From: Portulaca oleracea
Taxonomy: Eukaryota > Streptophyta > Magnoliopsida > Caryophyllales > Portulacaceae
Assembly: GCA_029582165.1 (NCBI GenBank)
Contig: CM055891.1
Location: 31,598,832-31,662,831 of the forward strand
Length of the DNA: 64,000 nt
Reading direction: 5' to 3'
Part shown: piece by piece, positions 12,218 through 21,078 of the stretch
Position numbering within the stretch: position 1 is the first letter of the stretch
Layout of the letters: the number at the start of each line of letters is the position of its first letter
Made by a program: the position numbers and the translations under genes
Notes under the pieces: generated by a model
The model's input: only the letters and a program-made list of their open reading frames with translations
Databases searched by the model: none
Told to the model about the DNA's origin: nothing

Positions 12218-12267
12218 AGAAGATCAGCATCAAATTTCTTTGACTGCTCAGATGAAACAATCGCCAT
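12218..12267 (-). other. Candidate first coding exon, unidentified
   Basis: On the minus strand an ATG at 12,267 opens 16 codons reading MAIVSSEQSKKFDADL, followed by a consensus donor (CT|GTAAGTT). The preceding ~80 bases are less AT-rich than the surroundings and look like a leader. I tried several downstream acceptors and each ran into an early stop, so no complete protein could be built. It may be the start of an unrecognised small gene, a spliced non-coding RNA or chance. Confidence 0.2.
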
Positions 12268-12538
12268 CACCAAAACACGCTCAGATCAAATATCGTAATC
12301 TGAGAAACCAATTTGCCTAGTAGCCGGAGGAAATTGCGGGAAACTGTTGCGAGGCCTACCAAGTGCCGCGTACCTTTTTGGGCCCGATACCTGGGCCGAG
12401 AGAAGGATACTAGCCCAATACAGAAAGGTACACCTTAATGACGTATTTTATGTTGGGTTATTGACTACAAAGGATAGCTCAGCATCACAATTGACAGAGG
12501 ACATGGTGGATCTTGAATGCCTAATTTGTGATTATATG

Positions 12539-12769
12539 CAGGGGCGGATCCCCATTGTTATCAACGGTGTCCACGGACACCCTAAGCTCCGGAAAAAATT
12601 TAAGAAACCTATTATAATTTTGGAGACTATTGTATATTTATGCTAAGTGGACACACTAGAAAAATATCGAAAAAATATTAATAAGGGTGTCCAATTCAAC
12701 ACAATTGTTCAATTATCCAAAATATTATTAAGTGGACGCCGCTAATTTAATAGTCTAGATCCGCCACTG
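12539..12769. mobile_element. hAT-like MITE with 8-bp target duplication
   Basis: The ends are CAGGGGCGGATCC and TCTAGATCCGCCACTG. Identical 8-bp repeats ATTATATG flank it at 12,531-12,538 and 12,770-12,777. The interior contains 'ggtgtccacggacaccctaag', also present in the copy at 54,238-54,457, so these two form a subgroup. Confidence 0.88.
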
Positions 12770-12804
12770 ATTATATGTGAGATATGTGATGGTGATTTGG
12801 CGTA

Positions 12805-12999
12805 TCATATAACAATTTCATTTTTTGGTATTCTTTTCAATGCAGTTGCGCAAGTGACTTGAAGAAGTTGTTCGTTCGAAAAATTCGAAGAAGAAGAAGA
12901 AGAAGAAGTCGCTTGTGTGATGGATAGATCAGTGATGAGATAAGAGGAGTTGGGGTTTGAGATGGTGAGAGACGGAGAGTGAAATTGAAATAGAGGCAT
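12805..12999 (-). other. Doubtful 64-codon reading frame with Ser-rich N-terminus
   Basis: The frame starts MPLFQFHSPSLTISNPN and contains a run of seven Ser encoded by a TCT microsatellite; upstream lies a CT-rich leader-like stretch. The Ser/Thr-rich, basic-poor composition is vaguely like a plastid transit peptide, but there is no donor at a sensible place and no mature domain. It could be the remnant of a first exon or just a microsatellite product. Confidence 0.15.
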
Positions 13000-13417
13000 C
13001 TATGGAACCTCCTCCTCCATTTCTTCTTCTTTTTCTTCTTTCATCATGCAAGATTTAATATATGCATTCATGTTTCGTTATATATGTAATCCATGGATAT
13101 CAATATGATAATCCATGGTTGCTTTTGTTCGTTATGGAGTACCCTTGATGAGTACATAAACAAATTAATAATATGTCACTAACAACGTTGTTAGAACAAA
13201 ATGTAATTTGTTTGGATAAATACATATAAAATCAATAAAACACTAGTTCATAGTTGATGGAAGACGACACACATGTAGTGTCTATGTATGACAATAACGG
13301 TAGCTTCAATTCATAGAATAAAACACTCTAAAAGTCCATAACTAGTGATATGTGTCATCACTCATCAATGGATGCTATTATACACATGACCATATTTTTT
13401 AAAAAAAATTTAACTAA

Positions 13418-13787
13418 GGTTGTGTTCGGCAATAGCGTTTGGGTAGCGTTTAGCGTCTTAACCAAGTCAAAACTCTAATTGCATAAATATTAGCGTTCGA
13501 TAAGTTAACGTTTTGATGAGCGTTTAGCGTTTTAAGGAGCGTATTGTGAAACGCTAATAAAGTTAACGTTTAGCGTTTGGACTAGCATTTCATATTTTTT
13601 GGTCAAAAAATACCTTTTGTAAATTTTATCTTTGGAAATTATTGATACGCTTTTATGTCAATTCACATTAATCTGTTAATTGAACCGCTAAATATACCGA
13701 ACACAATTCTCATTTGAACAGTTATCCACTATCCATTACTTAAACCGCTATCCACTATCTAAAATACTAATTTCGACGAACATGACC
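13418..13787. mobile_element. Tourist-like MITE, GGTTGTGTTCGGC family, copy 1
   Basis: It begins GGTTGTGTTCGGCAATAGCG and ends ACGAACATGACC, flanked by TAA and TTA. The inside contains repeated 'agcgttt' and 'taacgttt' blocks. A second copy at 36,827-37,165 aligns over most of its length. The 3-bp TWA flanks suggest PIF/Harbinger derivation. Confidence 0.75.
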
Positions 13788-13851
13788 TTAAACACATTAC
13801 ACATGCATAATGAGGTGGTAGTGTAGGTGTTCTGCATGCCTGCATGGATGC

Positions 13852-13859
13852 CACGTGTC
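13852..13859 (+). promoter_or_regulatory. ABRE / G-box upstream of the DSI-1VOC-like gene
   Basis: CACGTGTC contains the ACGTG core of an abscisic-acid response element in its strong G-box form. It lies 126 bp upstream of the start codon at 13,985, which fits the desiccation-induced expression known for this family. Function is inferred from position and consensus only. Confidence 0.55.
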
Positions 13860-13984
13860 TACTTAACATAAAATAGGAACAAAGTACAAACAAGATGGAC
13901 GTACGCAGGGCAAAAGAGATGAAATTGGTTGGGCTCTATCGATCACTAATAATCGAGCAACCGTAGCAAATTCAATTTTGAAAA

Positions 13985-16542
13985 ATGGGTTCAAATCTGA
14001 AACCAGTGTTCGGTTATACAGTAATTTACGTGAAAGACGTCGCCAAATCCGTCGACTTTTACGCTAAAGCCTTCGGCTACAACGTTCGCCGCCTAGATCA
14101 TTCCCACAGGTAATTAACTTCTCCATCCATCCTGTCTCTAATTTCTATGGCCCTGTTTGATAAACGGTTAATTAAATATTACCTCCGTCCCAAAATATTT
14201 TTCTGTTGATTAAATTTTAACTGTTAATTACTCACAAATTAAATGTATTAAAATATGAAATCCAAAAAATTACTCAGAGGTACCCTAATATGTACCTCTA
14301 ATATTTGGGGAAACTATTTTTCGGTACCCTAACTTTTCAAAATTAATTTTGAGGTACCCTTACTTTTTGGGTTAGTAATTATTTGATGCTTTTCCGGCCA
14401 TTAATTTTATTAAGTGACCGAAATACCCTCATTCTTCTTCAAGGGTATTTCTTCAAGAAGTGAAGAATAAGGGCATTTTGGTCACTTAATAAAATTAATA
14501 GCCGGAAAAACACCAAATAATTACTAGCCCAAAAAGTAGGGGTACCTCAAAACTTAGTTTTGAAAAGTTGGGGTACCAGAAAAACATTTCACCAAAAGTG
14601 AGGTACAAAGTTAGGGTACCTCAGAGTAATTTTTTGTATGAAATCACTACCATTAGAAAGATAATTTGCTAAATATTACAATGACGGTAATTTTATATTG
14701 TAACTCATTATAATTTGAGAGTAACTAACGGTCGACTAAAAAAAATTTTGGGACGGAAGTAGTAGTTTATTGTAAAAGTCGAATGTATTTGGGTGTCAAA
14801 TAGGTTATTCATGTATCTGTCAAATAGCTTAATTATTTGATTGGTTGTTTTGTGACTTTTGTCCCAATCAGCCAATTTTCAATAGATTGTCTAAATAATA
14901 AATTGGTAGAAATTGTCAAAGTAAATAAAAGTTGAATTTTTGTTAACAACTTACCTATTTTTATTTAAACTCATTCAAAGTTGCTAAAAGTTATTGAAAT
15001 TTTCAAAAAAATATCAATATTTACTAAAAATTACCAAAATTTATTTACCTTACTCATACCATGAATCTTACATACCCTTAAAAGTTGTTTAAAATTACAC
15101 ATACATCATCTTTAAAATATCTATTTATTAAGAATATAAATGAAATTTCAAACCAACTTCACCAAACACGTATTTTCTAAATACATTTTTTTCAAACATT
15201 CAATCTAAACAATTATAGGCAAACAGTTTACAGTCAATGCAAATAGCTAACAGTTAATAGTTATTTACTTAATAGGGTTATATCTTCATCTTAATCAATC
15301 AAATTAGGATTATCTTATATGATTTGTATAAATTGCATTTACATATACTATGCATGTATGTGTATAGATGGGGAGAATTAGAGAGTGGACAGACGACAAT
15401 AGCATTCACACCGATGCATCAACACGAAACGGATGACGTCACTGGTTCGGTCCAAACCCCCCACTCGAAACGCGAACGTCCACCTATGGAAATCTGCTTG
15501 GACTATAACGATGTTGATGCTGCTTATAAGGTATTCCCTCTGTTTTTTAGTACGACTTTGAATGAAAATTTTCATGGAAAAGGACAATGAGACGATACTT
15601 GAATTACGATGATTAATAGCTATCTTGAACTGTATTTAATTCACATTTTAATGATTTTAAATTATTTTTTTTCTAATAGTTACATATATTTGTCAATAGG
15701 GCTGTTCATCGGTCCAGTCGGACCGAACTGGATTGGACCGAATTGGACCAAAGAACGAACTAGAGGACTAAGCTGGACCGAGGACTAGATCGAACTTTTT
15801 TCGGTCCGGGACTGGACCGACTGAACTTTGTTCGGTCCAGTCCTCGGTTCAGTTTGGACTGGACTATACATAAGGAAACCCTATAATTTTAGTAACTTCA
15901 GTCCTTCAGTTCGATTCATGGACCGGACCGAGGACCGAACATCAAATTTTTTGGGTCGAGGACTGGACCGAACTTCCCTCGGTCCAGTCCAGTCCAGCCC
16001 TCGGTCCAATCCCTTTTTCGGTCCGGACTGGACTATGAACAACCCTATTGGTCAAAGTATAACATTCATTGACTATGTTGGAAGGTGTAAATGACAGCCT
16101 AATCATATTGATTCAAAGTTTTAATTCTATATTTATGAAGCATATAAATAAATAATAATTTTATAGAGTTTATAAGTGGTAATATTGATCAAAGGAAACA
16201 TGTAGTATGATAATTTAAATACGTTTATATATTGTTTTTAGATAGTCTATCTTAAATTCAAGATGATTATGACCGTGCTTAGTACTTCCACCTCGAACAG
16301 AAACCTTCATATTGAAAATGTTGACACCAACATAAGAAAAGCTCTTCAACCTAGAAAAGTTTGTACCTACATGTTCTTTCGAACTGAAAAATTTGACCGA
16401 AAATTTGATGGAACAGAGGGCAGTGGAGAACGGGGCGGAGGCGGTGAGTTCACCGGAGCAGAAAGAATGGGGGCAGAAAGTCGGCTACGTCCGTGATATC
16501 GATGGCCTTGTCGTTAGACTCGGCAGCCATGTTAGAGCCTAA
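13985..16542 (+). CDS. DSI-1VOC: Glyoxalase-fold (VOC superfamily) protein, DSI-1VOC type
   Basis: Three exons, 13,985-14,109, 15,368-15,530 and 16,417-16,542, with GT-AG junctions, join in frame to 137 residues. The product begins MGSNLKPVFGYTVIYVKDVA and ends GYVRDIDGLVVRLGSHVRA. The N-terminal half (residues 7-57) and C-terminal half (84-132) are the two beta-alpha-beta-beta-beta modules of one VOC domain; RWGELESGQTTIAF and WGQKVGYVRDIDG are the conserved blocks. The family includes the desiccation-induced DSI-1VOC protein first described from Xerophyta and a close Arabidopsis homologue; the substrate is unknown. No transit peptide is visible, so it is probably cytosolic. A G-box/ABRE lies 126 bp upstream of the start. 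Intron 1 (1,258 bp) holds a MITE within a MITE; intron 2 (886 bp) holds a GGACCG-rich palindromic repeat. Length and ends match the family, so the gene looks intact. Confidence 0.88.
14182..14759. mobile_element. Stowaway MITE in intron 1, interrupted by a second element
   Basis: The outer ends CCTCCGTCCCAAAATATTT and TTTTGGGACGGAAG are inverted and flanked by TA. Removing the inner element at 14,263-14,636 and one 9-bp duplication leaves a Stowaway of about 195 bp, a normal length. Confidence 0.75.
14263..14636. mobile_element. Mutator-like MITE with 9-bp target duplication
   Basis: The inverted ends are exact over at least 13 bases (CAAAAAATTACTC / GAGTAATTTTTTG) and continue through 'agaggtacccta'. 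Flanking direct repeats TATGAAATC (14,254-14,262 and 14,637-14,645) are 9 bp, the usual Mutator-like length. A related copy is at about 29,376-29,726. It contains a near-palindromic centre around 'aagggtatttcttcaag'. Confidence 0.82.
15694..16050. mobile_element. GGACCG-rich palindromic element in intron 2
   Basis: The termini CAATAGGGCTGTTCATCGG and its inverted partner ending AGTCCAGTC...ATGAACAACCCTATTG pair over about 20 bases. The inside is filled with 'ggaccga', 'cggtccagtc' and 'actggac' words on both strands. It behaves like a MITE whose interior is a degenerate simple repeat. I found no clean target duplication. The open frame across it (repeated Asp-Arg-Thr) is a repeat by-product. 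Confidence 0.6.
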
Positions 16543-17031
16543 TTAATCACTTCTACGCACACTTCATTTCATAGCATACAGGCCTGTAGTTGGGGAAACA
16601 TAGGGGATGATACTGTTTTTCTTATGTAATAGTCGCCAATAAAGAGCTCTCCTTTTGCAAATAATTTGTCAGTTTTATTGTAACACCCTGGATATATAGT
16701 TAAGTGTGGTTTAACGTGATTGAAATAACTATTTGTACCACTAAAGTACAGTTTTCTCGAACCGCGAGGATAAAACATGTTGGAAAAATTCATGGTGATT
16801 TGTGGTGTCAGTTAGCCTTGATAAGAATTAATAAGAAGTCATTTGTTACAAAAATCAATGGTTATGGCATCAATGTATGCTGTAGTAGTAAGGACATACA
16901 GCATCTAACAAACATTACTGTGTAGAAACTAAAAGTTGTAACACAAGGGACTAAACTAGCTAGCTAGGTATTGAGGGATTAAGCTCATAATGAGTTTGTC
17001 CAGAATTGAATCAATGAATGAATGAAGATGA
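16543..17031. other. Short intergenic interval, no gene seen
   Basis: This is the convergent gap between the DSI-1VOC-type gene (+) and the first E2 gene (-), so it should contain both 3' untranslated regions. No repeat ends were recognised. Confidence 0.5.
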
Positions 17032-19061
17032 CTACATCTCTTGAGATAGCCTCACACAGCGCCCGACTTTCTTTCTGAACTCGGCCTTCTTCTCCCTCCA
17101 TTCTTTCTGCAAAAGACCAAAGCGAACGAAGTTATAGGCATCAGATTCAGAACAGAGTATAACACGAATTCTCAATAGTCGAGTGACATGTTGGAACATA
17201 CAGCAGCTTCGACATTTGCAGGCGATTCGTCGTTGGGGCTGGACATCATTGATATGATGCTCAGAACTATGCTTTCCACCTGCTCACACATATGCATCGA
17301 TATGCATATCATCATATACATTAGTACAAGGTACATCAAAAATATAAAACAGAAAGTAATTAAATAAATGGGCTAGGCAGACACGTGACATAAACATAGG
17401 GCATCTTCGCATCTTGGGCCGACCAATATAGAATTTGCGCACATGCATTACACAACTATGTTATTTCAGGATTCGTCAGAATCAGTCTCTACTTGAACTT
17501 TTGTTCATAGAAATAAGATTGTCTACCCTACGTCCCGATTCCCCAAACCGCGTTCAAATCCCTAATTCGGAACAGCTCTATCTATAGGTACAAAGTTGAA
17601 GATTTGCATATATACGATCGTTGATCAGCATCAATAGGCCGGTTTCATGCAACGACGAACATGAATCATTGAATCGAAGACAATAGCACCTTAGTTTTCA
17701 TAACAATTGAGTAATTACCGTGTGGATAGGATTCCATCGCTCAGTTGCAAGTTCATACCCAGTAGGATCATCACCAGGAGGATGAAGGATTGATATGCAT
17801 ACTTTGCCATCAGGATAAACTGTTGCATGGAATTAATCCAACAAAGAACAATCTTAAAACTAAACTCAAAATTGATGATAATTAAGATCAAGGATGTATA
17901 ATTTACAAGTATTGAGAGTAAACCCACCATTAGGATGCCACATCTCTGATGTAAACCTCACAGTTGGCGGACTGTTTGGGTAGTTTTCCGGGAAAGACAT
18001 TATGGCTGTGAAAAACCCTCCTTCACTGTGTAAAAAAACCATATTTTTGTATCAATAAACAGCACAAATTTGCAGAAAATGAGAAAAATCACACCAAATT
18101 CCCAAAGAATTAAACTGCTGTGTGTAAACAACCATAGTAAGAACGAGAATAAATACTAGTAGAAGGGGAGAATCGTAATTTCTTAAAGTTATTTTAAGTA
18201 TCAATATATATTATCCTCGCTCATACTTGATTAATATTACCAATAATAACTTGTCTATTTAATGAAGTGTTTTCTAATAGACGTGCATTTATTCCCCATC
18301 CACTCCATTTGAACTACTACCCCGTCCCAAATTGTTTGTTCATCTACCTAACTTTTTTGTCTCAAAATGTTTGTCCATTTATAATTCCAATTATTGTAAT
18401 TCCTATTATACCCCTAATAAATACTATTTTGTATCTTTTTTATTTTTCTTCACGTGAGAAAAGTAAGGGAAATTTAAACTTCAATTCATTATTGTCCAAT
18501 ACCCCAAAAGTTCAGTATATTAGCATCCAAAAACCCCATTTAAAACTTGTGAAACACCCACAATTTTCCACCTTCACTAGAGAAAAATTTTACATTCGAA
18601 TTTTTCCTAGGAAAATCTCCCATGAAATTCTGAAAGTTCCCTGGACTCTTAACAAATCCTCTCTAAAACTAGAAAGATTGATTCAAAAACAAAGCTGATT
18701 CAAAACAGCAAGATCACCAGAATTTTTGAGCAAGATCAAGAAGAAAACAAATTAAACTAGAAAGATCGATACACAATCTTTGAACAAAAACAGAGGATGA
18801 AGAAAGAAGATTCATACTAGGGTGTATCAGGAGGGCCAATAATGGTGACGCTCCATTCAAACAAATCGTCCTCATCAACCAATCCTGCTGAGAACCCATC
18901 TACTGGATTTTTGCACAGATCTAACCAACAACAACAATCAATTTCAGAATTATAAAACCCAGAAACAAAAATCAAGAAGAGATGCTTGATTTGAAATTAG
19001 GGTTCTTACCTTTGAGCTGTTTTTGCAGAAGAAGAGTCGCTTGAGAAGATGAACAACCCAT
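17032..19061 (-). CDS. UBC7: Ubiquitin-conjugating enzyme E2, UBC7/13/14 (UBE2G) type, copy 1
   Basis: Six exons on the minus strand: 19,010-19,061, 18,818-18,920, 17,928-18,025, 17,719-17,819, 17,202-17,279 and 17,032-17,106. All junctions are GT-AG and the phases join to 168 residues, the usual length (166-168) for this E2 class. The protein starts [17 protein letters not shown]. The HPN motif is at 82-84 and the catalytic Cys is C92 in [14 protein letters not shown]; the acidic loop after it ([14 protein letters not shown], about 100-113) marks the UBE2G/CDC34 group. This class transfers ubiquitin to substrates, classically in ER-associated degradation, building K48 chains. The first exon ends ...LKD; the codon after DT is Pro (residue 51) where copy 2 and the family usually have Leu. 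A TATATATAAA box lies about 80 bp upstream. The 'TA|GTATGA' donor after exon 2 makes an in-frame stop if intron 2 is retained. Confidence 0.93.
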
Positions 19062-19139
19062 TGAAGTTTCAGGAGAAAAATTCTGAGTCTCTGTCTACAG
19101 ATTGCAAGATTTGCAGTAGCGAGTAGATTACAAATTTTC

Positions 19140-19150
19140 TTTATATATAT
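19140..19150 (-). promoter_or_regulatory. TATA box of E2 copy 1
   Basis: On the minus strand the sequence reads TATATATAAAG, about 80 bp upstream of the start codon at 19,061, a normal position for a short plant leader. Confidence 0.55.
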
Positions 19151-21078
19151 AGTACTGTAGTAATTAAGATTAAAATTAAGTTTAATTTGAATTTTTAATT
19201 GATTTTTAGTGCTAATTGCATTGCATGGCGAATGAATGATTATGCTTAAGATCTAGCCGACCTCCATGAATAATTAGAGGGCCAACTAGCGTGAAATCTA
19301 CGCCGAAGGGAGGGCCCCACCATCCATGTCATGAAATTGGAAGTTTTTTTTAATTTTTTATGGAAAGAATTGGAATTTCTTTTTTAATGGAGAAATTTGG
19401 AAGTTTTTGGATTCACCCTTTTCCGGTTATGATGATATATATTCTTTCTTTTTTGGTCGGTTTCCTTGCTTGGTTTCAAGATGTATCAGGTTCTGTTGAT
19501 TATTTTTTTACTCGAAATTGAAAATTCCATGAATTTATTCCCTCCTTTGGGTAGGTAAATACATGCATGCATGTGTGTTTTGTTTTGTTTATTTCTTTAA
19601 TTAATTAATACTCTATTTCTAATTATTTGTTTGCATAATTAGTTTATCAAAATCAACAAACATTGAAAACTAAATATAAAAATTGCAAACTACTACTAAA
19701 ACTATCTTAGTATAGTAAAGGTTTATATATTAAGAATAGAATCAGTATTATAATTGTTAAAACTATAAAATTTAGGTAATTCAACTAATGCAATTTTTAA
19801 AAAAGTTTAGTAATTTAATAAATAAAAATAAATGAGTCGATACTTTTTATATTAGACTCATGCAAATTTCAAAAATAACGGACTAATTCAAAAATCAAAA
19901 CCACAAATATGGAAACGACTCGAAATCTACTTCTTTCAAAATCTATCGTTTCTTTAGTTGTGGTCAGCCTTGTGATGCAGTTGGTAACCGTGTTCCAAGT
20001 CGTCACGACTTCTTCCAATCAATCCTAAGGTGATGACTCTATGTTTCTTTGGATTCAAAGCGGACTTACTTTCACCAGCTTTGCATTTGTAACAGGATGT
20101 ATTGTTTGCTTATGATCCCAAGGGCAATGAAGACATATTGTCAATATGTGTATGATGTTTCTCCAAGCTATGAGGATCTCATCTTGGTGCATTCGAAAGT
20201 TGATACTAGCTAGAAGTAAGAGGAGATATAAAGCTTTGATGAAATCTAAGTGGAAAATTAATTGTGGAAGGTACTCGAAAAGCTAAGTTGATTACTAATA
20301 AAGCTCCTCGAAACTTGAAAGACTTCAAGGATATTGAAGTTGTGCTTGCATGCTCGAAAATTATGGTGAGAAAGATTTGTGATTTTAAAGTTATATTAGT
20401 GAAGAACAAGTGAAAACTCTTATGTTGATTCTTTCTTTTAAGTAGCTTCATGTTTTGATATTTGCATCTTTTAGCTGTTTTTTTTTTTTTTTTTTGCGTG
20501 TTTTTGCCATTTCTTAGAGTCGTAATCCTTTGATGCAAATTTTGACCTTTAATAACTTTCAATTATCAAAAAAGTAAACTAAAAGGCAAAAGGCAACACT
20601 CCCACTATGCCCTAATTTGTATGTCCCAAGATGAGCTGAAACAACATATTAGGTCAAAGAGCAAATTCTGAATCTGGTCATAATACTGCAACTTACTATA
20701 ACCATGACTACCATAATTGAAGAATGTGTTTTTCAAGTTTTGTTTGAACAAAACAAATGAAATGAACACACTACTTACTTGTGTGTGACCAATGCAAAGG
20801 AATGGACCAACATTACAACTATCTATTTAATTAAGACCGAAACAATCTGAAATATTTGCAACAGACAGACCAACACTGTCATTGTCAACCCAAGAAACGC
20901 ATAAAAGTACAAATCATAAAATTTAAACAAGAACAAGCCCAGATTTTAACCCAAAAATACATTCTCATAGCATCAAATCCAATCCCCCTTTTGTTTTCCC
21001 TCTTTTTCTCTCCCAACACCGCCGCACCTTCTTAAATTTCGACGTATAATCATCGATGATTGATGGATGGATGGCTTG
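19151..21078. other. Spacer between the two E2 genes
   Basis: The spacer is about 2 kb and AT-rich, with simple repeats and a T-tract near 20,477. Around 20,200-20,420 a plus-strand text contains a short open segment (...LIVEGTRKAKLITNKAP...) that does not extend and matches no family I recognise. It contains no part of the E2 coding sequence. Confidence 0.45.

Noticed and set aside
12347..12646. 99-codon plus-strand open frame
   Set aside because: It runs from plain intergenic DNA into the hAT-like MITE at 12,539; removing the insertion places a stop soon after, and no domain is visible.
15828..16094. 88-codon open frame with repeated Asp-Arg-Thr
   Set aside because: It lies wholly in the GGACCG-word element within the DSI-1VOC intron and changes frame meaning with the repeat; not a gene.
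18810..18830. Apparent in-frame stop after GPPDTP in E2 copy 1, suggesting a pseudogene
   Set aside because: The TAG spans the donor: the exon ends in TA and the intron begins GTATGA, exactly as in copy 2. Splicing restores Tyr and the whole frame is open.
20206..20562. 118-codon Lys-rich minus-strand frame and an opposing short plus-strand segment near 20,200-20,420
   Set aside because: The minus frame is Lys/Phe-rich by-product text including a T-tract. The plus-strand segment has stops on both sides and matches no family I know.
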